Of a stretch of DNA of 8,056 bases, positions 1 to 5,499 are shown in pieces. The DNA is taken from assembly GCA_900313155.1 (NCBI GenBank), contig OMQE01000093.1, positions 1 through 8,056 on the forward strand, in the 5' to 3' direction. Origin of the DNA: an uncultured Rhodospirillaceae bacterium (GTDB lineage Bacteria > Pseudomonadota > Alphaproteobacteria > RF32 > CAG-239). Position numbers and translations under genes: made by a program. The notes under the pieces are model-generated. The model did not search any database and was not told the DNA's origin. It saw only the letters and a list, made by a program, of their open reading frames with translations. Each line of letters starts with the position of its first letter. Position 1 is the first letter of the stretch.

Positions 1-1
1 T

Positions 2-820
2 AATCGGGCTGCGGAAAAACTCTGTGTTTCGCAACCAACACTTTCGTATGAAATTAAAGAACTCGAAAACGAAGTCGGCTTTAAGATATTTGACCGTTCC
101 GGCAAAGGTGCTGTTCTAACTCCGGCAGGAAGTCAATTTTGCCAAACCTTGCGTAATATTCGGGATCAATTAAAAAGCGCCGTTGAACAAGGGCAGAATT
201 TCAGTGCCAAATACTCTGAAGATATTTCTATCGGTATTCCGGTTCGTTCCATGCTGGCTCATCTTCCGCAGGTGATGATAGAATTTGAAAAAAAATATAG
301 TGATGTTTCTGTTTCCCCGCAATTTATCGGTTTTTATAACAGTGATGATTTTTTAACCAATAAATTGGATATTTTGATTGCCATGGATTTTGAGGTTAAA
401 CATATCCCCGACATAAAAATTCATCCGCTTTATGAATGCGGTATTTCTCTTGTGATACGCGATGACGATGAACTATCGGCAAACAAAATCATACACCAGG
501 AGGATTTATACGGACGCACACTTATGGTCGGCGGCGGTTCACCTCCGGCACTGCAACGTGTGCAACAGCGCATGATTCATACGCAAAAAATAAGCTACTT
601 TAACTCTGCTAATCATGATACAACACTAACCAATGTGGCGGCAAAAAAAGGTGTTTGCTTATCGCCGGACTTTTTTAATGAAGATACGAGCGGTTTTAAG
701 CGCATTCCTTTTGCTTGTCCGGAGAAGTTCAAAATTGTTTTATGCGCACACACTAATGATAAACGCGAAAGTCTGGCTTATTTTATAAAATTACTAAAAA
801 AATCTTATACCGTATTTTAA
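2..820 (+). CDS. LysR-family transcriptional regulator, 5'-truncated by window edge
   Basis: The reading frame is open from nucleotide 2 and gives 272 residues, so the start codon and roughly the first 15-20 residues lie outside the window. Residues 1-20 are the second half of the LysR winged helix-turn-helix (AAEKLCVSQPTLS, then an IKELE recognition-helix end). They are followed by the wing FKIFDRSGKGAVLTPAG, which is highly typical of LysR proteins. A linker helix runs to about residue 73. The periplasmic-binding-protein-like effector domain begins near ISIGIPVRSML (residue 75) and runs to the C-terminus. The family binds DNA as a dimer or tetramer and senses a small molecule; the ligand cannot be told from sequence. 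An apparent internal TTG start at 149 would remove the DNA-binding domain and is not credible. The target might be pepA downstream or a divergent gene outside the window; this is inference only. Confidence 0.93.
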   Translation, partial: NRAAEKLCVSQPTLSYEIKELENEVGFKIFDRSGKGAVLTPAGSQFCQTLRNIRDQLKSAVEQGQNFSAKYSEDISIGIPVRSMLAHLPQVMIEFEKKYSDVSVSPQFIGFYNSDDFLTNKLDILIAMDFEVKHIPDIKIHPLYECGISLVIRDDDELSANKIIHQEDLYGRTLMVGGGSPPALQRVQQRMIHTQKISYFNSANHDTTLTNVAAKKGVCLSPDFFNEDTSGFKRIPFACPEKFKIVLCAHTNDKRESLAYFIKLLKKSYTVF

Positions 821-853
821 GAATAAGTTTGTTTTCCGTTCTTAATTTACATA

Positions 854-881
854 TTGCAAAAACAAATTTAATGATTAAAAT
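854..881 (+). promoter_or_regulatory. Possible sigma70-type promoter for pepA
   Basis: TTGCAA at 854-859 and TAAAAT at 876-881 are separated by 16 bp, about 35 bp before the aminopeptidase start. The matches to consensus are 4/6 and 5/6. The surrounding DNA is very AT-rich, so chance hits are common. A second possible -10 (CATAAT, 886-891) has no convincing -35. The LysR gene could also read into pepA. Confidence 0.35.
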
Positions 882-915
882 GTGTCATAATAAATAACAA
901 ATATAGGAGAAAATT

Positions 916-2334
916 ATGGTAGAAATTATATTGGGACGAAATATCAAAGCCAATCATCATAAATTTATTGCCGCCGCAACAAACAACGAATTTGCAGAAA
1001 TTTTAAGTCAGTCTGAACAAAATTTGCTTCCATGCATCAAAAAACAAACACTAAAAGACGGAATTGCGGAATATAATTTGGGCACACATATTTTGTATGC
1101 CGTTCGTTTGCCGGAAAAACAATCTTCAGTTGCTTGGCGTCAATTGGGCGGTAAGGCTTATCAAAAAATCAAAAATTGCCATGAAGTCAAAATACATTTG
1201 CCGCGCGGTGCTCAAAATGCCTATGATTTTGCCTTTGGCGTAGAGTTGGCTTCTTATCGCTTTGATAAATATCATACCAAGCAAAAGGCCGAAAATTTAC
1301 CAAAATTAGAAAAAATAATTTTAACCAATACCGGCTTGGCAAATTTAGATTCATATAAACCTTTCGCCGGTTTAGCAAACGCTGTTCGCTACGCGCGCGA
1401 TATGATTAACGAACCGGCCAATGCCTTAACGCCGGAAATTTTTGCCGCAGACATCAAACGTTTGGAATATTTGGGTTTGCGCGTAGATATTTTAGATGAA
1501 GAAATGATGAAAGAACAAGATTTTAATTTGGCTCTGGCTGTTGCTCAAGGTTCACATAACCGCCCGAAAATTGCCGTTATTCAATGGCTCGGTGCGCCGG
1601 AAAAAGCAGAAATAACACTTGGTTTGGTTGGTAAAGGCGTCACTTTTGACAGTGGCGGAATCTCAATTAAACCTGCCGCCAATATGGGCGAAATGAAGCA
1701 AGATATGGCCGGTGCCGCCGCTGTGGTTGCCGCCATGAAAGCCGCTGCTTTACAAAAAATTTCAAAAAATATTGTGGCTGTTGTCGGTTTGGTTGAAAAT
1801 ATGCCGTCGGGAGAAGCTTATCGCCCGGGAGATATTATCCGCTCTATGTCCGGACAAACCGTAGAAGTGGATAATACCGATGCTGAAGGTCGCTTGGTTT
1901 TGGCAGACTGTTTAACTTACATTCAAAAACGCTTTAATCCGCAAAATGTGATAGATATGGCAACATTAACCGGTGCCATTATTATTGCCTTGGGGCATAC
2001 ATTTGCCGGTTTATTCAGTAATACGGATTCTTTAGCAAACACCATTACCGTTGCCGGCAATACCTGTGGCGAACGCGTTTGGCGCATGCCGATGGACGAA
2101 GAATTTGATAAAATGATGGATTCTTCTATTGCTGATATGCGCAACACCGGCGGTCGTGCAGCAGGTTCTGCCACAGCGGCTTGCTTTTTGCAACGCTTTA
2201 TAGATAAAAAACGTGCTTGGGCACATATTGATATTGCCGGCATGGATGGCGCTGACGGTAAAAAAGTTTTATATCCAAAGGGGGCAAGCGGTTTTGGCGT
2301 TATGCTGTTTAATGAAATTATTAAACGCATATAA
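916..2334 (+). CDS. pepA: M17-family leucyl aminopeptidase
   Basis: This complete 472-residue protein is a cytosolic dimetal exopeptidase that releases N-terminal residues, often Leu, from peptides. The N-terminal domain (about 1-150) is divergent. The C-terminal catalytic domain contains all signature residues: K240 and D245 in VGKGVTFDSGG, K252, D263, and D322, E324 and R326 in the family signature NTDAEGRL. Each lies exactly 30 residues before its E. coli PepA counterpart (K270, D275, K282, D293, D352, E354, R356), so the active site looks intact. The ATG start is supported by an AGGAG ribosome binding site at 905-909, six bases upstream. The gene follows the LysR gene in the same direction after a 95-bp gap and ends in an intrinsic terminator. 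Whether it also binds DNA, as E. coli PepA does, cannot be judged from this sequence. The symbol is used in the broad family sense. Confidence 0.95.
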   Translation: MVEIILGRNIKANHHKFIAAATNNEFAEILSQSEQNLLPCIKKQTLKDGIAEYNLGTHILYAVRLPEKQSSVAWRQLGGKAYQKIKNCHEVKIHLPRGAQNAYDFAFGVELASYRFDKYHTKQKAENLPKLEKIILTNTGLANLDSYKPFAGLANAVRYARDMINEPANALTPEIFAADIKRLEYLGLRVDILDEEMMKEQDFNLALAVAQGSHNRPKIAVIQWLGAPEKAEITLGLVGKGVTFDSGGISIKPAANMGEMKQDMAGAAAVVAAMKAAALQKISKNIVAVVGLVENMPSGEAYRPGDIIRSMSGQTVEVDNTDAEGRLVLADCLTYIQKRFNPQNVIDMATLTGAIIIALGHTFAGLFSNTDSLANTITVAGNTCGERVWRMPMDEEFDKMMDSSIADMRNTGGRAAGSATAACFLQRFIDKKRAWAHIDIAGMDGADGKKVLYPKGASGFGVMLFNEIIKRI

Positions 2335-2353
2335 CATAAGCCTATATTGCTGT

Positions 2354-2393
2354 AAAACGTTTCTCTTTCTTAAAACATTGAGAAACGTTTTTT
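2354..2393 (+). terminator. Rho-independent terminator of pepA
   Basis: A perfect 12-bp stem (2354-2365 AAAACGTTTCTC with 2380-2391 GAGAAACGTTTT) encloses a 14-nt loop and runs directly into a six-T tract (2388-2393). It starts 20 bp after the pepA stop codon. On the opposite strand the hairpin is followed by only four Ts, so it might act weakly in both directions. Confidence 0.85.
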
Positions 2394-2506
2394 AACTTCC
2401 ACCAAAAGCAATCTATTTATCGTCGTCACCTTGAGAGGCAATTAACATGATTTTTCCTCTCATTTTTGGTCGTTTTTCTTTGTCACCTTTGACTGTTCTT
2501 TTTTCT

Positions 2507-2558
2507 CTGTCATCCTTGGCGGAATGCAGTCATTTTACCTGTCATCCTTGGCGGAATG
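2507..2558 (+). repeat. 20-bp direct repeat, two copies with 32-bp period
   Basis: CTGTCATCCTTGGCGGAATG occurs exactly at 2507-2526 and again at 2539-2558, separated by 12 bp. Two shorter relatives of its first half precede it: GTCACCTTGAG near 2424-2434 and GTCACCTTTGA near 2482-2492. The second full copy forms the left end of the 220-bp composite element. The first copy therefore looks like a partial duplication of that terminus. With only two copies it is not a CRISPR array. Confidence 0.8.
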
Positions 2559-2759
2559 TAATGAAGCCGAGGATCTCCGCACTTTAGTGCGGTAATAAAA
2601 TACGTCATTGCGAGCGACCAACGGAAGCGCGGCAAGTTCGAGTGCCTTAGCCGCCAGTTGTGTCTTTCGACCTCGCTACGTCGCTAAAGCTCCTCGCGAT
2701 GACGAGCTTACTGCCGAACTGGCGTTCGGAGATTCTCGCCCTTACGGGCAAGAATGACA
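2540..2759. repeat. Composite inverted-repeat intergenic element (nested hairpins)
   Basis: The ends match in inverted orientation: TGTCATCCTTGGC at 2540-2552, and TGTCATTCTTGCCC read on the minus strand at 2759-2746. Each end has the same internal plan. First is a stem (2544-2552 with 2566-2574; 2732-2741 with 2746-2755), whose distal arm runs into GATCTCCG or GAATCTCCG. Next is a perfect 6-bp hairpin with a 4-nt loop (2577-2592 left; 2714-2729 right). After a 9-10-nt spacer comes CGTCATTGCGAG (2603-2614), or CGTCATCGCGAG on the minus strand (2704-2693). The whole 220 bp is thus a large imperfect palindrome centred near 2650. Repeats with GTCATTGCGAG cores are known in many bacterial genomes as dispersed intergenic elements; the family here was not identified. 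Apparent open frames across it are products of the repeat. Confidence 0.75.
2603..2704. repeat. Inner palindromic unit with CGTCATTGCGAG ends
   Basis: The 102-bp core of the composite element is bounded by CGTCATTGCGAG (2603-2614) and CTCGCGATGACG (2693-2704), which are complementary at 11 of 12 positions with the exception a G:T pair. Inside are shorter complementary blocks such as GCGGC (2629-2633) with GCCGC (2650-2654). It is noticeably more GC-rich than the surrounding intergenic DNA. Confidence 0.7.
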
Positions 2760-2802
2760 ATGAAAAATTTGAAACGTCAGCGCGAGAATATCAAAACCTC
2801 TG

Positions 2803-3282
2803 CTACTTCGACAATCCTAAACTTTCCTTGACCATAGCGACCACTTTAGCACCTTTGCCCATCTTCGGCAAACGCGTCTTCACGCCGGTTTCAGCCTCAA
2901 TGGCTTTTTCTTTATCAATACGTTTGGTAGCAATCCTCTTTAATTTGTTCTTTAGTTTATTATAATGTTCTGTACAATCTTTGCCGTTTTGCCAATATTT
3001 CATTTCTGCCACGGTACCATCACTGTTATACAGCTTTTCAAAACCGTGCTTTTTACCATCTTTATATTGCGTTTCACTTTCAAGCCAATAATCGTCATCT
3101 CCACCATAATGATAGATTAGTTCACCACATACTTTATGATCTTTATCGTATATATATTCGCTAACAAGCACTTTGGAAGGATGATATACCCCACCATCAA
3201 TCATATCAAGATTTCCATTCAAAAAATCACCATTCTTATCTTCTTGCTTATCAGCAATATTTTCTTCATTATTTTTACTCAT
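2803..3282 (-). CDS. Orphan small protein with YwqK/MORN-like repeats
   Basis: This 159-residue protein has no signal peptide and no membrane segment. The N-terminal 30 residues are acidic and probably disordered. Residues about 40-107 contain two or three degenerate MORN/YwqK-like units (YIYDKDHKVCGELIYHYG; TQYKDGKKHGFEKLYNSDG; MKYWQNGKDCTEHY), short beta-hairpin repeats in which a YxDGxxxGxxxxY pattern recurs. Residues 108-159 are Lys/Arg-rich and probably helical. Proteins with such repeats are often labelled 'YwqK family antitoxin', but that label is not proof of toxin-antitoxin function and no toxin gene is adjacent. The ATG at 3282 has GGGAG (3290-3294) seven bases upstream. The gene lies just after the terminator of the structured RNA, and its stop is 43 bp from the composite repeat. 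Function is unknown. Confidence 0.7.
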   Translation of the reverse strand: MSKNNEENIADKQEDKNGDFLNGNLDMIDGGVYHPSKVLVSEYIYDKDHKVCGELIYHYGGDDDYWLESETQYKDGKKHGFEKLYNSDGTVAEMKYWQNGKDCTEHYNKLKNKLKRIATKRIDKEKAIEAETGVKTRLPKMGKGAKVVAMVKESLGLSK

Positions 3283-3300
3283 TTCATTGCTCCCTATTTT

Positions 3301-3330
3301 AAAAAATTAAAACCACCTTTGCGGTGGTCT
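3301..3330 (-). terminator. Rho-independent terminator of the structured RNA
   Basis: On the minus strand ACCACC (3328-3323), loop GCAAA and GGTGGT (3317-3312) form a perfect 6-bp stem, extendable to 8 bp with A-U and G:U pairs. It is followed by TTTAATTTTTT (3311-3301). Only six bases separate the end of the T tract from the GGGAG ribosome binding site of the downstream gene, which suggests attenuation rather than simple gene separation. Confidence 0.75.
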
Positions 3331-3597
3331 GAGAGTTCAGAAATCACATTACACTAAATGACTCTTTTAGCCTTTCAAGTTGCTTTTTGTCCAGAGATAA
3401 ATTAAGCAACTCTTGGACATCCGCTAAAAGCTCCCAGACCATTTTTATAGTCTGGGAAATCGGTCAGGCAATAAGCCTTATAACCTAACGATAAATCCCT
3501 TTACCGAGTGTAATATGAGAGCTTCTGACAGCTCCGAACCACCTCTGATTCTAAACAAGCCTCGCACCATCTAAAAAGAAAGCACGCTTCTTATCTA
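3301..3597 (-). ncRNA. Candidate highly structured RNA (stand-alone ncRNA or regulatory leader)
   Basis: Read on the minus strand, this roughly 295-nt segment folds into an elaborate structure found by eye. A closing helix pairs 3539-3533 (GTTCGGA) with 3341-3335 (TCTGAAC). A 12-bp helix pairs 3518-3507 with 3355-3344, with one G:U. The junction inside holds three arms: CGGT/ACCG (3506-3503 with 3464-3461) around an AGGC/GCCT hairpin; a 10-bp hairpin (3457-3448 with 3441-3432, loop TAAAAA); and an 8-bp helix (3430-3423 with 3371-3364) that encloses a pseudoknot. A promoter lies upstream and an intrinsic terminator closes it. I looked for tmRNA (tag codons, acceptor and T-arm), RNase P RNA, SRP RNA and 6S RNA signatures and saw none. 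It lies upstream of, and in the same direction as, the YwqK-like gene. The 5' end is inferred from the promoter. No folding software or covariation test was run. Confidence 0.6.
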
Positions 3598-3603
3598 CTA
3601 CTA

Positions 3604-3632
3604 ATATTACCCTATTTACGGCAACATTGCAA
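3604..3632 (-). promoter_or_regulatory. Sigma70-type promoter for the structured RNA
   Basis: On the minus strand TTGCAA (3632-3627) and TAATAT (3609-3604) are separated by 17 bp, each matching consensus at 4 of 6. This places the transcription start near 3597, just before the first structured bases. A perfect -10 hexamer TATAAT also occurs at 3645-3640 with a poor -35 (TTTAAA, 3668-3663) and could be an alternative or tandem start. Confidence 0.5.
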
Positions 3633-3731
3633 CAAAAAAATTATACAAATTTTGAATTTTTGTTTAAAAATTTACCACATCCCTTAAATACAAAGAATAC
3701 AAGGAGCCATATATACTGCATCAAATATCAT

Positions 3732-3757
3732 AAAACGCCGTATCAACCAACACGGCG
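3732..3757 (-). terminator. Rho-independent terminator of the tmk-to-DHH operon
   Basis: On the minus strand CGCCGT (3757-3752), a 10-nt loop and ACGGCG (3741-3736) form a perfect GC-rich 6-bp stem followed by TTTTA (3735-3731). It lies 27 bp after the DHH stop codon. The T tract is short, so termination may be incomplete and some transcripts could continue into the RNA region. Confidence 0.65.
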
Positions 3758-3784
3758 CGTGCATATTTTCCGCTCTAAAATTTC

Positions 3785-4669
3785 CTATTCCTTCGGCACA
3801 GGTTTGGTCCACGGCTTACCGTTTAGCAGAAAATCCGGCAACTTTTCCAGCGATGATGCCCCTGCTGCTTTAGCATGACCGCCTCCGCCAAACTCTGCCG
3901 CAATTTTAGAAACGTCAACATTATCCTTATACGTATAAAACGTAATATTCCAACGATTTTTTTTGTTCATAAAGAAATTAGCCATAAAATCATAACTACG
4001 CAAATTTTCAAGCGAATCAAAAAACTCCGATTGTCCTTGCGCCATATTGGAACAAATACATTTAAGCCCCTTATATTCGCTCTCAAAGGCCATCCCGCGC
4101 ACCAAGCGATAGTTTTTTTGCCGAACCCAACCTAAAATGGCATTGCCTTTTTCCACCACCGCTTTGATATCCATCTCACCACTGATAATTTGTTGCCAAA
4201 CCTTATCTGTTGGTCTGTTCACACCATAAGATTGAATAGCCAACTCAAACGGGCGCACTCTTCTGTCACGCAAATCATAAATATCATTCAACCCAAGCAG
4301 GCGCAACCCTTCCGGTAATTCCTTATCAGGATAAAAATATTGCCAAGTCAACACCAATGCTGCCGTTCCCACCTGACGAATCCCTTTAATCGGCTCATAT
4401 TCACCGGTTGCCATCAATTCATCATACTCTTTAATTACCGAAATATGATGGTCAATCCATGTCAAATCAATCTTCTTATTCAGCTCCAGCATATATTTAA
4501 CCGGCAATGCAATATCGCAAATCACGATTTTATCATGTTTTTCAATTTCCTCATACGGCACTTCCATATCATGATTTAGCCCCATTAACTCTGTTTCCGG
4601 AAACACTGTTTTCACAATAGCGGCAGAACCTTTTCCGTCATGATCTGCAATATGATAAATACAAAGCAT
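3785..4669 (-). CDS. DHH/DHHA1-family phosphoesterase
   Basis: With the ATG at 4669 the protein has 294 residues. The N-terminal DHH domain shows motif I HIADHDGKGSAA (H6, D9, D11), motif II ICDIA (D52) and the name-giving DHH at 73-75, which together bind two metal ions, usually Mn2+. The C-terminal DHHA1 substrate-binding domain carries GGGGHAKAAG at 261-270. Family members hydrolyse phosphodiesters: short RNA or DNA oligonucleotides, cyclic or linear dinucleotides, or pAp. The substrate here is unknown, and the length fits small NrnA-like or uncharacterised cytosolic members rather than RecJ. A GTG at 4675 extends the frame by two codons, but the ribosome binding site AGAGG (4681-4677) would be only one base from it and is seven from the ATG, so the ATG is preferred. 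The gene begins 11 nt after the stop codon of the upstream gene, so it is very probably cotranscribed. Confidence 0.88.
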   Translation of the reverse strand: MLCIYHIADHDGKGSAAIVKTVFPETELMGLNHDMEVPYEEIEKHDKIVICDIALPVKYMLELNKKIDLTWIDHHISVIKEYDELMATGEYEPIKGIRQVGTAALVLTWQYFYPDKELPEGLRLLGLNDIYDLRDRRVRPFELAIQSYGVNRPTDKVWQQIISGEMDIKAVVEKGNAILGWVRQKNYRLVRGMAFESEYKGLKCICSNMAQGQSEFFDSLENLRSYDFMANFFMNKKNRWNITFYTYKDNVDVSKIAAEFGGGGHAKAAGASSLEKLPDFLLNGKPWTKPVPKE

Positions 4670-4680
4670 CGTCACACCTC

Positions 4681-5499
4681 TTATAGTTCAATCATTAAAT
4701 TATCATAAGCCGGACAGACATTTTCCGGACACATTTTGAGCACTGTTTCATAATCGCACGCCGGCCCCAAATGCGTAAAAATTACCTTTTTCGGCTTAAT
4801 CATATCCACATATTTTAAGTTAATATCCATACCCGCATGATAGATACATTCTTTAATATCCGTCAAGGGCATAATTAAAACATTCACATCAATCTTTTGC
4901 AAATATTCCAGTGTCTGGGGCGGCATCAGCTTATAATCCGGCACCACGACCAACTTTCCCTCATCAAACACATATCCCGTAGTCGGCACCGGATGCCCTG
5001 CAAACGGCAACGGCAAAATTTTGATATTTCCTACACAAAACGGCTTAAACGGTTCAATAATATTCGGTTTCAACTGCGGATGATGCGTTATCTCTGTTTC
5101 TTTTTCATCTGCTAAAACGTAGCCGAACCGATGCCGGATTTCTGCCATATGGGTGGCTGTGGCATAAATATTAAGAAATTTACCTGTCGGATTTTTAACT
5201 CCGCCAAATAGCTGATTTATCGTATAGTTCATGGCCCTTAAGTCATCAATCCCCATAATGTGGTCAGCGTGCGTATGCGTATAGAGCACACCATCTACAA
5301 GACGAATATTATTTGCAATCAACTGGTTACGTAAATCTGCTGATGTATCAATTAAAAGTTTAGTGTTGCCAATTTCAACATAAACGCCGGCACGACTGCG
5401 GCGATTTTTTTCATTACCGGCATCGCATTTTCCCCAACCGTCAGAAATTGTCGGCACACCGGGCGCCGCACCGCTTCCTAATATAACAGCCTTATCCAT
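4681..5499 (-). CDS. PhnP-like metallo-beta-lactamase-fold hydrolase
   Basis: This 272-residue protein starts in the way typical of the PhnP-like branch (GSGAAPGVPTI, then WGKCD and KNRRSRAGVYVE). The metal signature is HTHADH at 75-80 (H75, H77, D79, H80), followed by GIDDLR. Further likely ligands are H169 in FAGH, D188 in VPDY and H243 in FTHLG. The family binds two metals and cleaves phosphodiesters. E. coli PhnP acts on cyclic ribosyl phosphate in phosphonate use, but no phn genes are present here, so the substrate of this housekeeping-operon version is open. The usual HxTHFS stretch reads YHAGMD (220-225), a visible deviation. The ATG start lies inside the tatD stop region (ATGGATAA, 8-nt overlap), so translation is probably coupled. 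A weak AAGG lies at 5512-5509. Confidence 0.9.
   Translation of the reverse strand: MDKAVILGSGAAPGVPTISDGWGKCDAGNEKNRRSRAGVYVEIGNTKLLIDTSADLRNQLIANNIRLVDGVLYTHTHADHIMGIDDLRAMNYTINQLFGGVKNPTGKFLNIYATATHMAEIRHRFGYVLADEKETEITHHPQLKPNIIEPFKPFCVGNIKILPLPFAGHPVPTTGYVFDEGKLVVVPDYKLMPPQTLEYLQKIDVNVLIMPLTDIKECIYHAGMDINLKYVDMIKPKKVIFTHLGPACDYETVLKMCPENVCPAYDNLMIEL

Larger units (their letters stand above)
3601..3784. other. Intergenic stretch between the housekeeping operon and the structured RNA
   Basis: This AT-rich stretch holds the operon terminator (3736-3757) at one end and the promoter elements of the structured RNA (3604-3645) at the other. The middle (about 3646-3730) shows no gene, repeat or clear site on either strand. 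Open frames on the plus strand here lack a ribosome binding site and any recognisable protein. Confidence 0.6.

Noticed and set aside
149..820. Shorter LysR reading from an internal TTG
   Set aside because: The frame is open back to nucleotide 2 and the upstream part encodes a clear LysR helix-turn-helix, so the TTG is an internal leucine codon.
817..845. Terminator after the LysR gene (TTAAGAA ... TTCTTAA)
   Set aside because: The 7-bp stem is almost all A-T, the loop is 15 nt and no T tract follows, so the pairing is too weak to call.
1923..2330. 135-codon open frame on the minus strand
   Set aside because: It lies wholly inside pepA, whose protein has all catalytic motifs. It is an antisense shadow with no recognisable domain.
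2507..2558. CRISPR array
   Set aside because: There are only two 20-bp copies with a 12-bp spacer and no cas genes; they belong to a dispersed intergenic repeat.
2660..2965. 101-codon open frame on the plus strand across the repeat cluster
   Set aside because: It starts inside the palindromic element and ends antisense to the YwqK-like gene. It has no ribosome binding site and no protein-like features.
3478..3570. 30-codon ATG frame on the minus strand inside the structured RNA
   Set aside because: It has no Shine-Dalgarno sequence and it runs through the closing helices. A leader peptide cannot be excluded, but nothing supports it.
3301..3600. tmRNA, RNase P RNA, SRP RNA or 6S RNA
   Set aside because: No tag-peptide codons, T-arm with CCA, RNase P conserved regions or SRP tetraloop domain could be found. 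The pseudoknot alone is not enough for tmRNA.
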